This document shows, piece after piece, positions 7,617 through 15,640 of a stretch of 49,069 bases of DNA (the stretch's first letter is position 1; every line of letters starts with the position of its first letter). Source of the DNA: Nitrospira sp. LK70 (GTDB lineage: Bacteria > Nitrospirota > Nitrospiria > Nitrospirales > Nitrospiraceae); NCBI GenBank assembly GCA_011090425.1, contig PHGD01000020.1:1-49069 (forward strand), read 5' to 3'. A program made the position numbers and the translations under genes. A model generated the notes under the pieces. That model had not been told where the DNA came from, searched no databases, and saw only the letters and a program-made list of their open reading frames with translations.

Positions 7617-8091
7617 TATGAGATACCCCCTGTGAGAAAGTTATAAGAATGTGTGCCATTCACTTGGCACTTACTAGGATGTTCAGCAAAGGTAGTGCCG
7701 TTCTGCTCTATTCGCAAGATGAAACGCAGACCATTGAGGAATCAGCAAGTTAGGAAATTTCTCTCATGAAGCCACGAATGATTAATCCTACATGACACTG
7801 TAGCGGAATGGTATCGGTACGACTAAACTGCCTCATTTCCATAGCGAGCCTGGTGATCGGCAAACTCTTTGCGCTCACCTTCCTTTAGTCGGTTGCAAAT
7901 TCGTTCGAGAGGCTCAACTGGAGGCTTCGTGTAAGACGCTAGACCCGGCCAGCAATGGGGCGAGATAGTTTGGGACGTTCAGGTAGAAACCAGATATATT
8001 CGTGTTCCTATTTCTATGTTCAGTATCATGACGGCGCCATCCTCGATCGGGCCGCAGCAGGGTGTTCATCTCGACAAAATCGGAACGATCC
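7617..8091. other. Intergenic region with a short palindrome
   Basis: About 475 bp without a convincing gene. A palindrome GTGCCA-n6-TGGCAC sits at 7653-7670, some 37-54 bp upstream of the small secreted protein start, where an operator could lie. TATAAC at about 7640 on the minus strand is a possible -10, but no good -35 matches it. The rest of the region shows only chance open frames. Confidence 0.45.
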
Positions 8092-8286
8092 TTACCCTCC
8101 CGAAATCACCGGGCGGATTTCGATTTGGTCTTTGTCGGAGAGCATCTCGTCCTCCGTCACTAATTCGTCGCCTCGAATCACCAGGTGAGCTTCAGCCAGA
8201 AGATTCAATTCGCGCAGTAGGTCTTTGGCTCGCTTCGGCCCTTTGATTTCGATCGACCGCGACGGGTGATTCAAGTGCACCTGCAT
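8092..8286 (-). CDS. ThiS/MoaD-like sulfur carrier protein
   Basis: A 64-aa ubiquitin-like protein ending in the di-glycine tail ISGG that ThiS, MoaD and TtuB-type carriers use for thiocarboxylation. The middle has the LLRELNL helix and the EDEMLSDKDQIEIRPVISGG ending seen in the family. The frame extends to a TTG at 8322, but the ATG at 8286 gives the usual length. It lies 50 bp after the CCA-adding enzyme gene on the same strand. No adenylating partner (ThiF/MoeB) or thiazole synthase is in the window, so the pathway it serves (thiamine, molybdopterin or tRNA thiolation) is open. Confidence 0.8.
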   Translation of the reverse strand: MQVHLNHPSRSIEIKGPKRAKDLLRELNLLAEAHLVIRGDELVTEDEMLSDKDQIEIRPVISGG

Positions 8287-8336
8287 GGGAGGATGATAAG
8301 CGTTCCAGCGGCCAATGGGCAAGGCCTATTCAAGGT

Positions 8337-9758
8337 CTACGAGTGAGCGTTTGAAAGGTCGGAGGAAGGATCTGACGAGCACCGAGCGGAGAATCGATTC
8401 TTTACGTAAGTGAGGCCTTCCTCCAGCGTTCCAAAGTCTCCATCAAGCTGAGCCTCGTAACAGTCGTCAAGGAGTCGGCCCATGTCAGGACCTGGACGGA
8501 TTCCTAATGCCAACAGGTGACGGCCCATGACCAGGGGAAGAGGAGCACGGCGGTCCACCGCCAGGTGCTGTGCCCGGGTCAACAACCACTCGCCGGCGGG
8601 AAATCCATCAAACTGTTTCGGCGGCCGCCCTGCGTGGTCTGCCCGAGCCACGCGCACCAATCGGTCGATGCGGTGGACTTGCTTCGCCAAGCGACGGATG
8701 GCGCTATCCGAAGCGTTGGCGTTATGGAGTGCACGGGGACGAAGATGGCAACACACCAGAGGGACCACCTCATCGATGAGGTCCTGCTGATTGGTCAGTC
8801 GTTCAAGAAAACGTCTCGTTGGGCCTGCCCCTTCCGATTCATGCCCCCGTGAGGTTACCTGTCCATATTCCTCTCTGGTCGTGGCCGGCTTGCCGAAGTC
8901 ATGACAGAGGACGCCCAACCCGACGGCAAGATCGTCCGGCTCATCACCGGTTCGCTCCGTTGCGAACCAGTCCAAGCAGTGGAGTGTGTGAACCCAGACG
9001 TCGCCTTCAGGGTGCCAGACGGGATCTTGTGGGCAGCCTTCAAGGGCCGCGAGCTCCGGATAGAAACGGAGCCAGCCGCAGTGACGTAAAAACTGTAAAC
9101 CAAGCGACGGCTTGCATCCTTGAAGGAGCAGCTTCTTCCATTCTTCCCACAGACGCTCGCTCGGCTGACCCTCCTGGGACAGTGTTCGGCACAAGGCCAC
9201 TGTTTCCGGCGCAACAGTGAGCTCGAAGCGGGCGGACAGCTGCATGCCACGCAAGACGCGCAGCGGATCTTCGGCGAATCGGTTTGACGTGTGGCGCAAT
9301 GTCCGTGAATCAAGATCGTCGCGACCGTTGAAGGGATCGCGAAGCTCCATGGTGTCCGGATCCCAAGCCATCGCGTTAACGGTGAAGTCTCGTCGAGCCA
9401 GCGCCTCATCAATGAGCATGTCGGGAGCGCTTTGCCTGAGCAAGCCGGGGAGAGAGGTATCGTCGGCAAGCATGCGGGAAGGAATGGAAAGATCGATCCG
9501 CAGACCTTGCAGCTTGAAGACCTGGAACGCTTTTCCGACGAATTGCACTGAGAAGTGCTCGCTCAACAGTGCGTAGACTTGACCAGGCGGGAGCCCAAGG
9601 ACTTCGAGATCCAGATCCCGAGGCTGTCGACCGAGCGCGAGATCGCGGACCGAGCCGCCGACTAGCCAGACCCTTCCGCCCCCACGACGAATGGTGCATT
9701 CAATACGTCGAAGGACTTCCCTTAGAGCAGGATCTGCAAGACGAAAGCGGGCCGGCAC
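8337..9758 (-). CDS. tRNA nucleotidyltransferase (CCA-adding type) with HD domain
   Basis: A 473-aa protein of the poly(A) polymerase/CCA-adding superfamily. The nucleotidyltransferase site is LVGGSVRDLALGRQPRDLDLEVLG (residues 32-55), with the DLDLE metal carboxylates. The RRDFTVNAMAWD and RFAEDPLRVLRGMQ blocks follow, then an HD phosphohydrolase domain with CHDFGKP and an H-x-S-E-G-AGPTRRFL motif. Such enzymes add or repair the tRNA CCA end. Some bacteria split CC and A addition between paralogues, so this may do only part. The GTG start directly abuts the galT stop with no gap. Confidence 0.88.
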   Translation of the reverse strand: MPARFRLADPALREVLRRIECTIRRGGGRVWLVGGSVRDLALGRQPRDLDLEVLGLPPGQVYALLSEHFSVQFVGKAFQVFKLQGLRIDLSIPSRMLADDTSLPGLLRQSAPDMLIDEALARRDFTVNAMAWDPDTMELRDPFNGRDDLDSRTLRHTSNRFAEDPLRVLRGMQLSARFELTVAPETVALCRTLSQEGQPSERLWEEWKKLLLQGCKPSLGLQFLRHCGWLRFYPELAALEGCPQDPVWHPEGDVWVHTLHCLDWFATERTGDEPDDLAVGLGVLCHDFGKPATTREEYGQVTSRGHESEGAGPTRRFLERLTNQQDLIDEVVPLVCCHLRPRALHNANASDSAIRRLAKQVHRIDRLVRVARADHAGRPPKQFDGFPAGEWLLTRAQHLAVDRRAPLPLVMGRHLLALGIRPGPDMGRLLDDCYEAQLDGDFGTLEEGLTYVKNRFSARCSSDPSSDLSNAHS

Positions 9759-10763
9759 TTAGAGCACCGCTTCGCGGAGAAACGTCGCGGCTTCTTCCGG
9801 TGACACCGGATTAATGTAGAAGCCGGTGCCCCATTCGAAGCCTGCAACTTGCGTCAGTTTGGGAATGATCTCCAGGTGCCAATGGTAGTAATCGCCGGTC
9901 TTCTCGTGAAGGGGAGAGCTATGCAGGATGAAGTTGTACGGGGGACGGGACAACACTTTGTCCATGCGGCGCAATGACTCCGAAAGAATGGGAGCCAGAA
10001 ATTCGAACTGCGACTTCTGACTTTCCTCAAAATACGCCGCGTGACGCTTGGGAAGAATCCACATTTCGAATGGAAACCGCGGTGCGAACGGCGTCATACA
10101 GAGAAACTCCGGATTTTCGGCGACGATCCGATCTCCATCCGAGAGATCCTGCCTGAGGATGTCGCAGTAGATGCAACGCTCCTTCTGCTGATAATGATTG
10201 CGGCATCCGTCAAGCTCCTCTTGGACGCTGGTCGGGACGATCGGTAGGGCGATGAGCTGAGAATGGCTGTGTTCCAATGTCGCACCGGCGGATACACCGT
10301 GGTTCTTGAAAATGAGAATGTAGCGGAACCGCAGATCCTTTCTGAGATCGATCATTCGGTCCCGATAGGCCCACAGCATGTCCTCGATCTTTTTGGTGGG
10401 GAGATCTGCGAGGCCTTCGACATGGTTGGGTGTTTCGATGATGACTTCGTGAGCGCCCACGCCGTTCATGCGGTCGTAGAGACCCACCCCCTCGCGACCC
10501 ATGTCACCTTCGACTTGCAACGCGGGAAATTTATTCGGGACGACGCGCACGGTCCAGTTGGGAGAATTGGGTCCGCCCGACTGCGGTCGATAGGCCATGA
10601 TTTCTTTCGGTGTGAGCCGTTCCTGTCCCGGGCAAAAGGGACAGAGGGCGGTGGAAACAGGTCGGGTCTGTTGAGGTTTGATGAAGTCATGTGGACGGCC
10701 CCTTCGTTCTGTGGAAATGATGACCCAGCGGCCCACAATGGGATCACGTCTTAAATCGGGCAT
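9759..10763 (-). CDS. galT: Galactose-1-phosphate uridylyltransferase
   Basis: A 334-aa HIT-superfamily transferase that exchanges UMP between UDP-glucose and galactose-1-phosphate (Leloir pathway). The N terminus MPDLRRDPIVGRWVIIS and zinc pair CPFCPG (about residues 42-47) are typical. The active-site segment is EHSHSQLIALP, and a second metal-binding part is HWHLEIIPKL near the end. Some GalT-like enzymes of this type act as sugar-1-P or nucleoside adenylyl/uridylyltransferases with wider substrates. It is directly followed by the CCA enzyme gene and preceded by the GH57 gene, which suggests sugar polymer turnover. Confidence 0.88.
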   Translation of the reverse strand: MPDLRRDPIVGRWVIISTERRGRPHDFIKPQQTRPVSTALCPFCPGQERLTPKEIMAYRPQSGGPNSPNWTVRVVPNKFPALQVEGDMGREGVGLYDRMNGVGAHEVIIETPNHVEGLADLPTKKIEDMLWAYRDRMIDLRKDLRFRYILIFKNHGVSAGATLEHSHSQLIALPIVPTSVQEELDGCRNHYQQKERCIYCDILRQDLSDGDRIVAENPEFLCMTPFAPRFPFEMWILPKRHAAYFEESQKSQFEFLAPILSESLRRMDKVLSRPPYNFILHSSPLHEKTGDYYHWHLEIIPKLTQVAGFEWGTGFYINPVSPEEAATFLREAVL

Positions 10764-10791
10764 GTTCTCTCCGCTCTCTTTGAAAAGTTCT

Positions 10792-10826
10792 ACGTGCTCA
10801 GTCCTGAGTGCTCAGTGTCCCAGACG
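10792..10826. repeat. Short CTCAGYCC-type repeat between galT and the GH57 gene
   Basis: Contains GTGCTCAGTCCTGAGTGCTCAGTG, a small palindromic cluster of a CTCAG(T/C)CC heptamer-like word. The same word recurs many times at 14752-14824. It lies in the 116-bp gap between two genes. Confidence 0.55.
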
Positions 10827-10879
10827 AAGACCGATTTCACAACTCAAAACCCAGCACGCAACCCACAGCCCTGTTTCTC

Positions 10880-13084
10880 CTAAACTCTCCACAGTCCGGC
10901 CTCAAATTCCGGTCCAGGGACGGTGAGGATGGCCGAACCATGGCCGGGATAGCGGGCCACTTCAAGACCCTGTTCTCGGACGATGATCGAAATCTGGACT
11001 GCATTTCCTTGTTCCAAGCACAACTCCTTCCAAGGGACCGCCAACTCCAGAATGGCGTGGGCTTTGATCGAGCCATAAGAACCGATTTCCTCCCAGGCAT
11101 CCGTCTGGGTTCGGCGAGACAAGAGACATGTCTTCGGGGCCGGCGAGGAAGAAAGCGGAAACAGAAGACGAAACGTGAATTGAGGCCCTTGCAGAGTAAT
11201 GTCGACATCGAGGCCCTGTCGCGTGCGGCTCGTTTCGTCGGGGTCGAATCTCATCACGAAGTGATCCATGTTCCAGCCGAATCGGATCGCGGTGAAGAGC
11301 CCGTCGGCTTTCCACATGGCGCCAAGCGGGGGCCGCGTATCGATGCTTCCCGCGCCGCGCCATTCGAAAAAATCGGTCACCATGCCGTCGATCGTGGGAT
11401 TCAACAGGGCGAGCGGCTGTTGAATCGAATCGGACCAGGAGGCGATGTCCCTGGTGCAGATGGGATTGTTCAGTTGGTCGGGGGGCGGCATGCCTATATA
11501 GGTCCAAACATTGCGGAGATGAGTTCGAAAAAGCCGGTCGAATTCCGGTTTGAAATCGGTATCGAAATCATCACCGTACCACCAGAACCAGTCACTGCCC
11601 TCGGCGGCGTACAGTTCTTGCCATGCTGCTCTTGCGCGGTCAGGAGGAAGGCTCGGCGCCAGATCCATGAGCCGTGTGCGCGTATGACCGAGGAGATCCC
11701 ATCCGCGATTGTCTTCATGGTGCCCGATCCAGATCTTGTAGTCGGAATTGATCCAGGAGCCTGAATGGAGAGAGGGCAGTTGCTGCATGGGCTGAAAGGA
11801 GGTAATCGCATCGGAGATAGTCGACGTGTGGACCACGATCTGTCCGGCTTGATCCAGTTTATGATTCGTGAACGCCTCGTACAGGAGCGAAAGGAATCGT
11901 TCACCGCCGTCGTGATAGTGTTCCCACGGGTTTTCACCGTCCAACACGATGGTGATGACGATCTTATCTTGTGAGACTTCATGGAAGATGTCCCGCACAC
12001 GCCGCATGACATCCTCGGCTGCAGATTCGGGAGTCGTCTTGTGATAGACGAATCCGAACGCGTCGGAGATCTCGCGATCGCGAAACAGTGCGGTCAAGGA
12101 TTGCTCGGGTTCACCGATGCGATAAGGTTGATAGAGCGCGGACTGTCGATGCCAGGGACGGCCACACATTCCCAGAGAGCGTGCAAGGATGCCTTCGTCC
12201 GTGGCAAACCAACGAAGGCGGGCCTGATGGATAAGAGGAAGCATCTCGGGACACACCGATCCCTCTGATGGCCACAAACCGACAGGAGGCCGGCCGAATG
12301 TTTGATGATGAAAATCGACGGCCTGTTGAAGTTGAGCTGCGGCATCATCTGGGGCGTGAAAACGAGCGGGCAAGGGGAGGTCCGGCCTGGCCCGCCGGTT
12401 GATATCGGTGTCGATGACCAGCGGCAGAATCGGATGATAGAAAGGAGTCGTGGTCAGTTCGATTTGTTCCCGCTCCATGAGCCGTCGGTACAGGGGGAGA
12501 ATTTCTCGCACGGCCATCCGTTGCAGTTCCAATACTTCCTGCTTATCGTCCTCGGTGAAGCCACGATTTTTCTGGCGCAGCGCGGCCAGACGAGGATATT
12601 GTTGAACGGTGCCGTACCCGAACCAGGCGAGATTGTGCCAAACTTGCAGATCCAGGAGCTCTTGCGTGGAAAATTGACGGGCGATACGGTGGAGATCATG
12701 CCTCGGTATGTCCAATCCCCGTTTCACCAGCAACTCATGGTATCGTGGATAGGGTCGTACCATCGTCGCCCAGTTGGCCGAAAAGAAATGACGAACCAGG
12801 AAGGCCTTTTCTTCAAGAGTGAGATTGGCCGCTGGGCGTTGTGCATGTTCCAGAAAAAGGTCGAGGATCTTACCGGTGCCGATTTCCTGTAACTGTAAGA
12901 GAAGGGATGGGGTAAAATTGAATGTGGCTCGAACAGCAGGAAATTTTTCCAACAAAGCAGCCATGTCATAATAGGCCTTGGTCGCATGCAGACGCACCCA
13001 CGGCATGCTGGCCGATCCAGCTAGGGGATCGGTGTAATAGGGTTGGTGCATATGCCACAGGAAACACACGTGGACATGCTTCAT
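10880..13084 (-). CDS. Glycoside hydrolase family 57 protein
   Basis: A 734-aa GH57 enzyme of the alpha-glucan-acting type. The N-terminal family motif is HMHQPYY (residues 11-17). The catalytic nucleophile region is GLWPSEGSV, with Glu274 the expected nucleophile, and a second active-site block is DGENPWEHY (382-390). After the barrel come a helical segment (SDYKIWIGHHEDN, then WFWWYGDDFDTDF) and a C-terminal beta-rich part. The ATG at 13084 starts right at the conserved strand; the frame is open to 13171, where no ribosome binding site is seen. Amylase, glucanotransferase or branching activity cannot be told apart here. The neighbours galT and a CCA enzyme give only a loose sugar context. 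Confidence 0.88.
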   Translation of the reverse strand: MKHVHVCFLWHMHQPYYTDPLAGSASMPWVRLHATKAYYDMAALLEKFPAVRATFNFTPSLLLQLQEIGTGKILDLFLEHAQRPAANLTLEEKAFLVRHFFSANWATMVRPYPRYHELLVKRGLDIPRHDLHRIARQFSTQELLDLQVWHNLAWFGYGTVQQYPRLAALRQKNRGFTEDDKQEVLELQRMAVREILPLYRRLMEREQIELTTTPFYHPILPLVIDTDINRRARPDLPLPARFHAPDDAAAQLQQAVDFHHQTFGRPPVGLWPSEGSVCPEMLPLIHQARLRWFATDEGILARSLGMCGRPWHRQSALYQPYRIGEPEQSLTALFRDREISDAFGFVYHKTTPESAAEDVMRRVRDIFHEVSQDKIVITIVLDGENPWEHYHDGGERFLSLLYEAFTNHKLDQAGQIVVHTSTISDAITSFQPMQQLPSLHSGSWINSDYKIWIGHHEDNRGWDLLGHTRTRLMDLAPSLPPDRARAAWQELYAAEGSDWFWWYGDDFDTDFKPEFDRLFRTHLRNVWTYIGMPPPDQLNNPICTRDIASWSDSIQQPLALLNPTIDGMVTDFFEWRGAGSIDTRPPLGAMWKADGLFTAIRFGWNMDHFVMRFDPDETSRTRQGLDVDITLQGPQFTFRLLFPLSSSPAPKTCLLSRRTQTDAWEEIGSYGSIKAHAILELAVPWKELCLEQGNAVQISIIVREQGLEVARYPGHGSAILTVPGPEFEAGLWRV

Positions 13085-13184
13085 CGATGCCGCGTTCCCC
13101 TTTCTTTCGGCGAGTATGTCATAGGGGGTATGAGCATGCAATCCGCTGGTGAATTTATGATCGACCGTCATGTGAGGAGTTGAG

Positions 13185-13586
13185 ATGGCGACATTTTTTC
13201 GGTATTGGGGGCCGGTGTGCGGATATGCCGGGCTTATTTTCTATTTATCCGCACAGTCTCATCCTGAAACCCAAGTACCATTCGTCACGTATTTCAGTGA
13301 TAAGATCTTGCATGCCGTCGAATATGCGGTGTTGGGTGCGTTGTGTTACAGGGCAATTCGTGGAAGTGGGTCTGATTCATGGAGTCGACAAGCGATTCCA
13401 GCAGCCATTCTACTGACCTCGTTGTATGGGGTGAGCGACGAGGTTCACCAAGCGTTCGTTCCGTTTCGAGAATCGAGTTGGCTCGATTGGCTGGCGGATA
13501 CCGTCGGAGCCGCGATCGGAGTGCTTGCCATGCATCGGATAATGAATCTCAGACCGATGAGTTCAATTCCGGAAGCCCTGCCGTAG
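13185..13586 (+). CDS. VanZ-like membrane protein
   Basis: A 133-aa protein with about four membrane segments and the VanZ-family blocks SDKILHAVEYAVLGALC and YGVSDEVHQAFVPFRESSWLDWLADTVGA. The ATG follows GAGGAGTTGAG. VanZ proteins are associated with teicoplanin resistance in enterococci, but most bacterial members have no known role. It is divergent from the GH57 gene and 61 bp upstream of the AmgK-like gene, possibly in one transcript with the cell-wall recycling pair. Confidence 0.85.
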   Translation: MATFFRYWGPVCGYAGLIFYLSAQSHPETQVPFVTYFSDKILHAVEYAVLGALCYRAIRGSGSDSWSRQAIPAAILLTSLYGVSDEVHQAFVPFRESSWLDWLADTVGAAIGVLAMHRIMNLRPMSSIPEALP

Positions 13587-13647
13587 AGTCGATCGAATAG
13601 GTAGTGTTCGTGACAAGTCGCGGGACGCTCGCTATAATTCGCTGAGT

Positions 13648-14751
13648 ATGTTGCAGTCCAGCGCAACCCCTTTCAGGGCACCACTCTCTCCTCCTGATCA
13701 AACACTTATCGCTCAGGCCGTCGAGACTCGTCTTCCCCCTGGCCTCTTGTTGAGGACTCTGACGGCATTGGCAGGAGATGCCTCCAATCGGCGCTACTAT
13801 CGAGCCATCGTTGCTGGTGGACCACCGCATTCTGTAATCGTGATGCAGCTGGCTGAGCCGGAAGGATTCAAACAATCTGAAGAGGCGGTGAGCGGGGGTA
13901 TCCAGCAGATCTCCGAACTGCCGTTTGTCAACATCATGTCGCATCTGGCGAAAGCGAATGTGCCGGTGCCGACACTCTACTACTATGATCAATCCGCGGG
14001 GCTGCTCTATCTGGAGGATTTTGGAGATGTGACGTTGGCGGAAGCCGTCAGTCAGGCGGATGTCACGAGCTTGGAGGCGCGGTACAAGCAGGCGATCAAC
14101 GTCCTCGTCCAGATGCAGATCAATGCCACGACACCGGCGAACCCCGGGTGTATGGCGTTTCACCGTAGCTTCGACGTGCCGTTGTTGATGTGGGAGTTCG
14201 ACCACTTTCTTGAGTATGGAATTGTGGCGCGCAGCGGCAGACCGTTGCCCGATGGGGAAGCCACGGCGATAAGACGCGAGTTCGAGAAGATTGCGGAGCT
14301 GCTGGCTGGGCAGCCATGCGTCTTCACTCATCGTGATTACCATTCTCGCAATTTGATGGTCGACCGGCTCCGGCTCGGCGTGATCGACTTTCAGGATGCC
14401 TTGATGGGACCGGCGACCTACGATCTTGCCTCACTGCTACGGGATGCCTATATTCAGCTCGATGAAGCCCTCGTTGATGATTTAGTGGAGTACTACCTCG
14501 ACCAGCTGGCCGAACGACGTTTCGTCTGGGCTCATCGTGCCGCGTTCCGACGACTGTTTGATTTGACGAGTATTCAACGCAATTTGAAGGCTGCCGGCCG
14601 GTTTGTCTACATTGATCGGGTCAAGGGTAACCCGAAGTTCTTAGCCGATATTCCTCGTGTCTTGAGCTACGTCAAACGCAATCTTAATAAATATCCGGAA
14701 CTGGATACCCTCCGGAAGCACCTCAGCCCACACGTGCCGGAAGTGCAGTAG
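13648..14751 (+). CDS. AmgK-like sugar kinase (APH fold)
   Basis: A 367-aa aminoglycoside-phosphotransferase-fold kinase. The ATP-binding start is LAGDASNRRYYR (residues 41-52), the catalytic loop is HRDYHSRN (228-235) and the metal-binding DFQDALMGP begins at 247. With a MurU-like nucleotidyltransferase 79 bp downstream, this matches the AmgK-MurU pair. In Pseudomonas that pair phosphorylates MurNAc (and GlcNAc) at the anomeric position and makes UDP-MurNAc, bypassing de novo synthesis and fosfomycin inhibition. The pairing is the main argument; the sugar has not been shown for this protein. Confidence 0.78.
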   Translation: MLQSSATPFRAPLSPPDQTLIAQAVETRLPPGLLLRTLTALAGDASNRRYYRAIVAGGPPHSVIVMQLAEPEGFKQSEEAVSGGIQQISELPFVNIMSHLAKANVPVPTLYYYDQSAGLLYLEDFGDVTLAEAVSQADVTSLEARYKQAINVLVQMQINATTPANPGCMAFHRSFDVPLLMWEFDHFLEYGIVARSGRPLPDGEATAIRREFEKIAELLAGQPCVFTHRDYHSRNLMVDRLRLGVIDFQDALMGPATYDLASLLRDAYIQLDEALVDDLVEYYLDQLAERRFVWAHRAAFRRLFDLTSIQRNLKAAGRFVYIDRVKGNPKFLADIPRVLSYVKRNLNKYPELDTLRKHLSPHVPEVQ

Positions 14752-14824
14752 AGGACTGAGGGGTGAGGACTGAGACTGAACGTCGAATCATCGACTCAGC
14801 TCTCAGCCCTCAGCCCTCAGCACT
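14752..14824. repeat. CTCAGYCC heptamer cluster forming an imperfect hairpin
   Basis: The gap between amgK-like and murU-like genes is almost wholly built of GAGGACTGAGGGGTGAGGACTGAG on one side and CTCAGCTCTCAGCCCTCAGCCCTCAG on the other. The arms are near-complementary and flank about 16 nt. It can form an imperfect stem in the mRNA. The word recurs at 10792-10826. Confidence 0.65.
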
Positions 14825-14830
14825 GATCGT

Positions 14831-15589
14831 GTGAAAGCCATGATTCTTGCGGCTGGTCTTGGCACTCGCCTGCGACCGCTGACGGACACCATTCCTAAAC
14901 CGTTGCTGCCAGTCGGAGGAGTGCCGATCATCGTTTGGAACTTACTGCTGCTGAATCGGCATGGGTTCCGCCAAGTCGTCATCAATCTGCATCACCTTGG
15001 GCCGATGATCGAACAGGCGTTGGGCACCGGGTCGAAATTCGGAATCCGGATTATTTACTCCCATGAACCGATCATCCTTGGAACCGGCGGTGGGATTAAA
15101 CAGGCCGAGTCTCATTTTTCGGGAGAGCCGGTTCTGATTCTCAACGGGGATACGCTGGTGGAGCTGGATCTTGAGGCACTCTGCGATTTTCACCGCTCGC
15201 ACCATGCAGCGGCCACGTTGGTACTCCGGGAAGATCCGGACGCTGCCCGTTGGGGGCTGGTGGAAGTGGGAGACAAGGGGCAGATCTTACGTATAACTGG
15301 ACAAGGGCTTGTGGATTCCGTTCCGGTGACGCCGCGCATGTTCGCCGGAATTCATATCTTGCACCCACGATTGCTCCAGAAGGTGCCGAAAGGAGTGGCA
15401 TCATCGATCATCGATCCCTATGTGAAGGCCATCGAACGAGGAGAACCGGTGCTTGGGTACGACCTGCAGGGCTACTGGTCGGACATCGGCACGGCTGAGC
15501 GCTACGCGCAGGCGGAACGGGATGTCCGAGCGGGGCTGATTCGTTTGGAAGACCGGCAGTCTCTCGAACCGCGCGTTCTGCTCGAGTAA
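14831..15589 (+). CDS. MurU-like sugar-1-phosphate nucleotidyltransferase
   Basis: A 252-aa nucleotidyltransferase with the signature AMILAAGLGTRLRPLTD and IPKPLLPVGG at the N terminus, GTGGGIKQAE in the middle, LNGDTLVELD for the metal site, and YWSDIGTAERYAQAE near the end. By length and partner it fits MurU, which uridylylates MurNAc-1-P. Mannose-1-P or glucose-1-P specificity is an alternative for this fold. GTG at 14831 starts the frame (GTGAAAGCC). Confidence 0.8.
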   Translation: MKAMILAAGLGTRLRPLTDTIPKPLLPVGGVPIIVWNLLLLNRHGFRQVVINLHHLGPMIEQALGTGSKFGIRIIYSHEPIILGTGGGIKQAESHFSGEPVLILNGDTLVELDLEALCDFHRSHHAAATLVLREDPDAARWGLVEVGDKGQILRITGQGLVDSVPVTPRMFAGIHILHPRLLQKVPKGVASSIIDPYVKAIERGEPVLGYDLQGYWSDIGTAERYAQAERDVRAGLIRLEDRQSLEPRVLLE

Positions 15590-15640
15590 GTAGAATTGAT
15601 CTCGACCACGAGGCTTCACCCGCTGGCCACTCCATCGTGC

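Noticed and set aside
10808-11764. 318-aa plus-strand frame opposite the GH57 gene
   Set aside because: Antisense to a clear GH57 protein; composition typical of shadow frames.
13549-14343. 264-aa minus-strand frame opposite the AmgK-like gene
   Set aside because: Antisense to a kinase with intact catalytic motifs; no ribosome binding site or domain.
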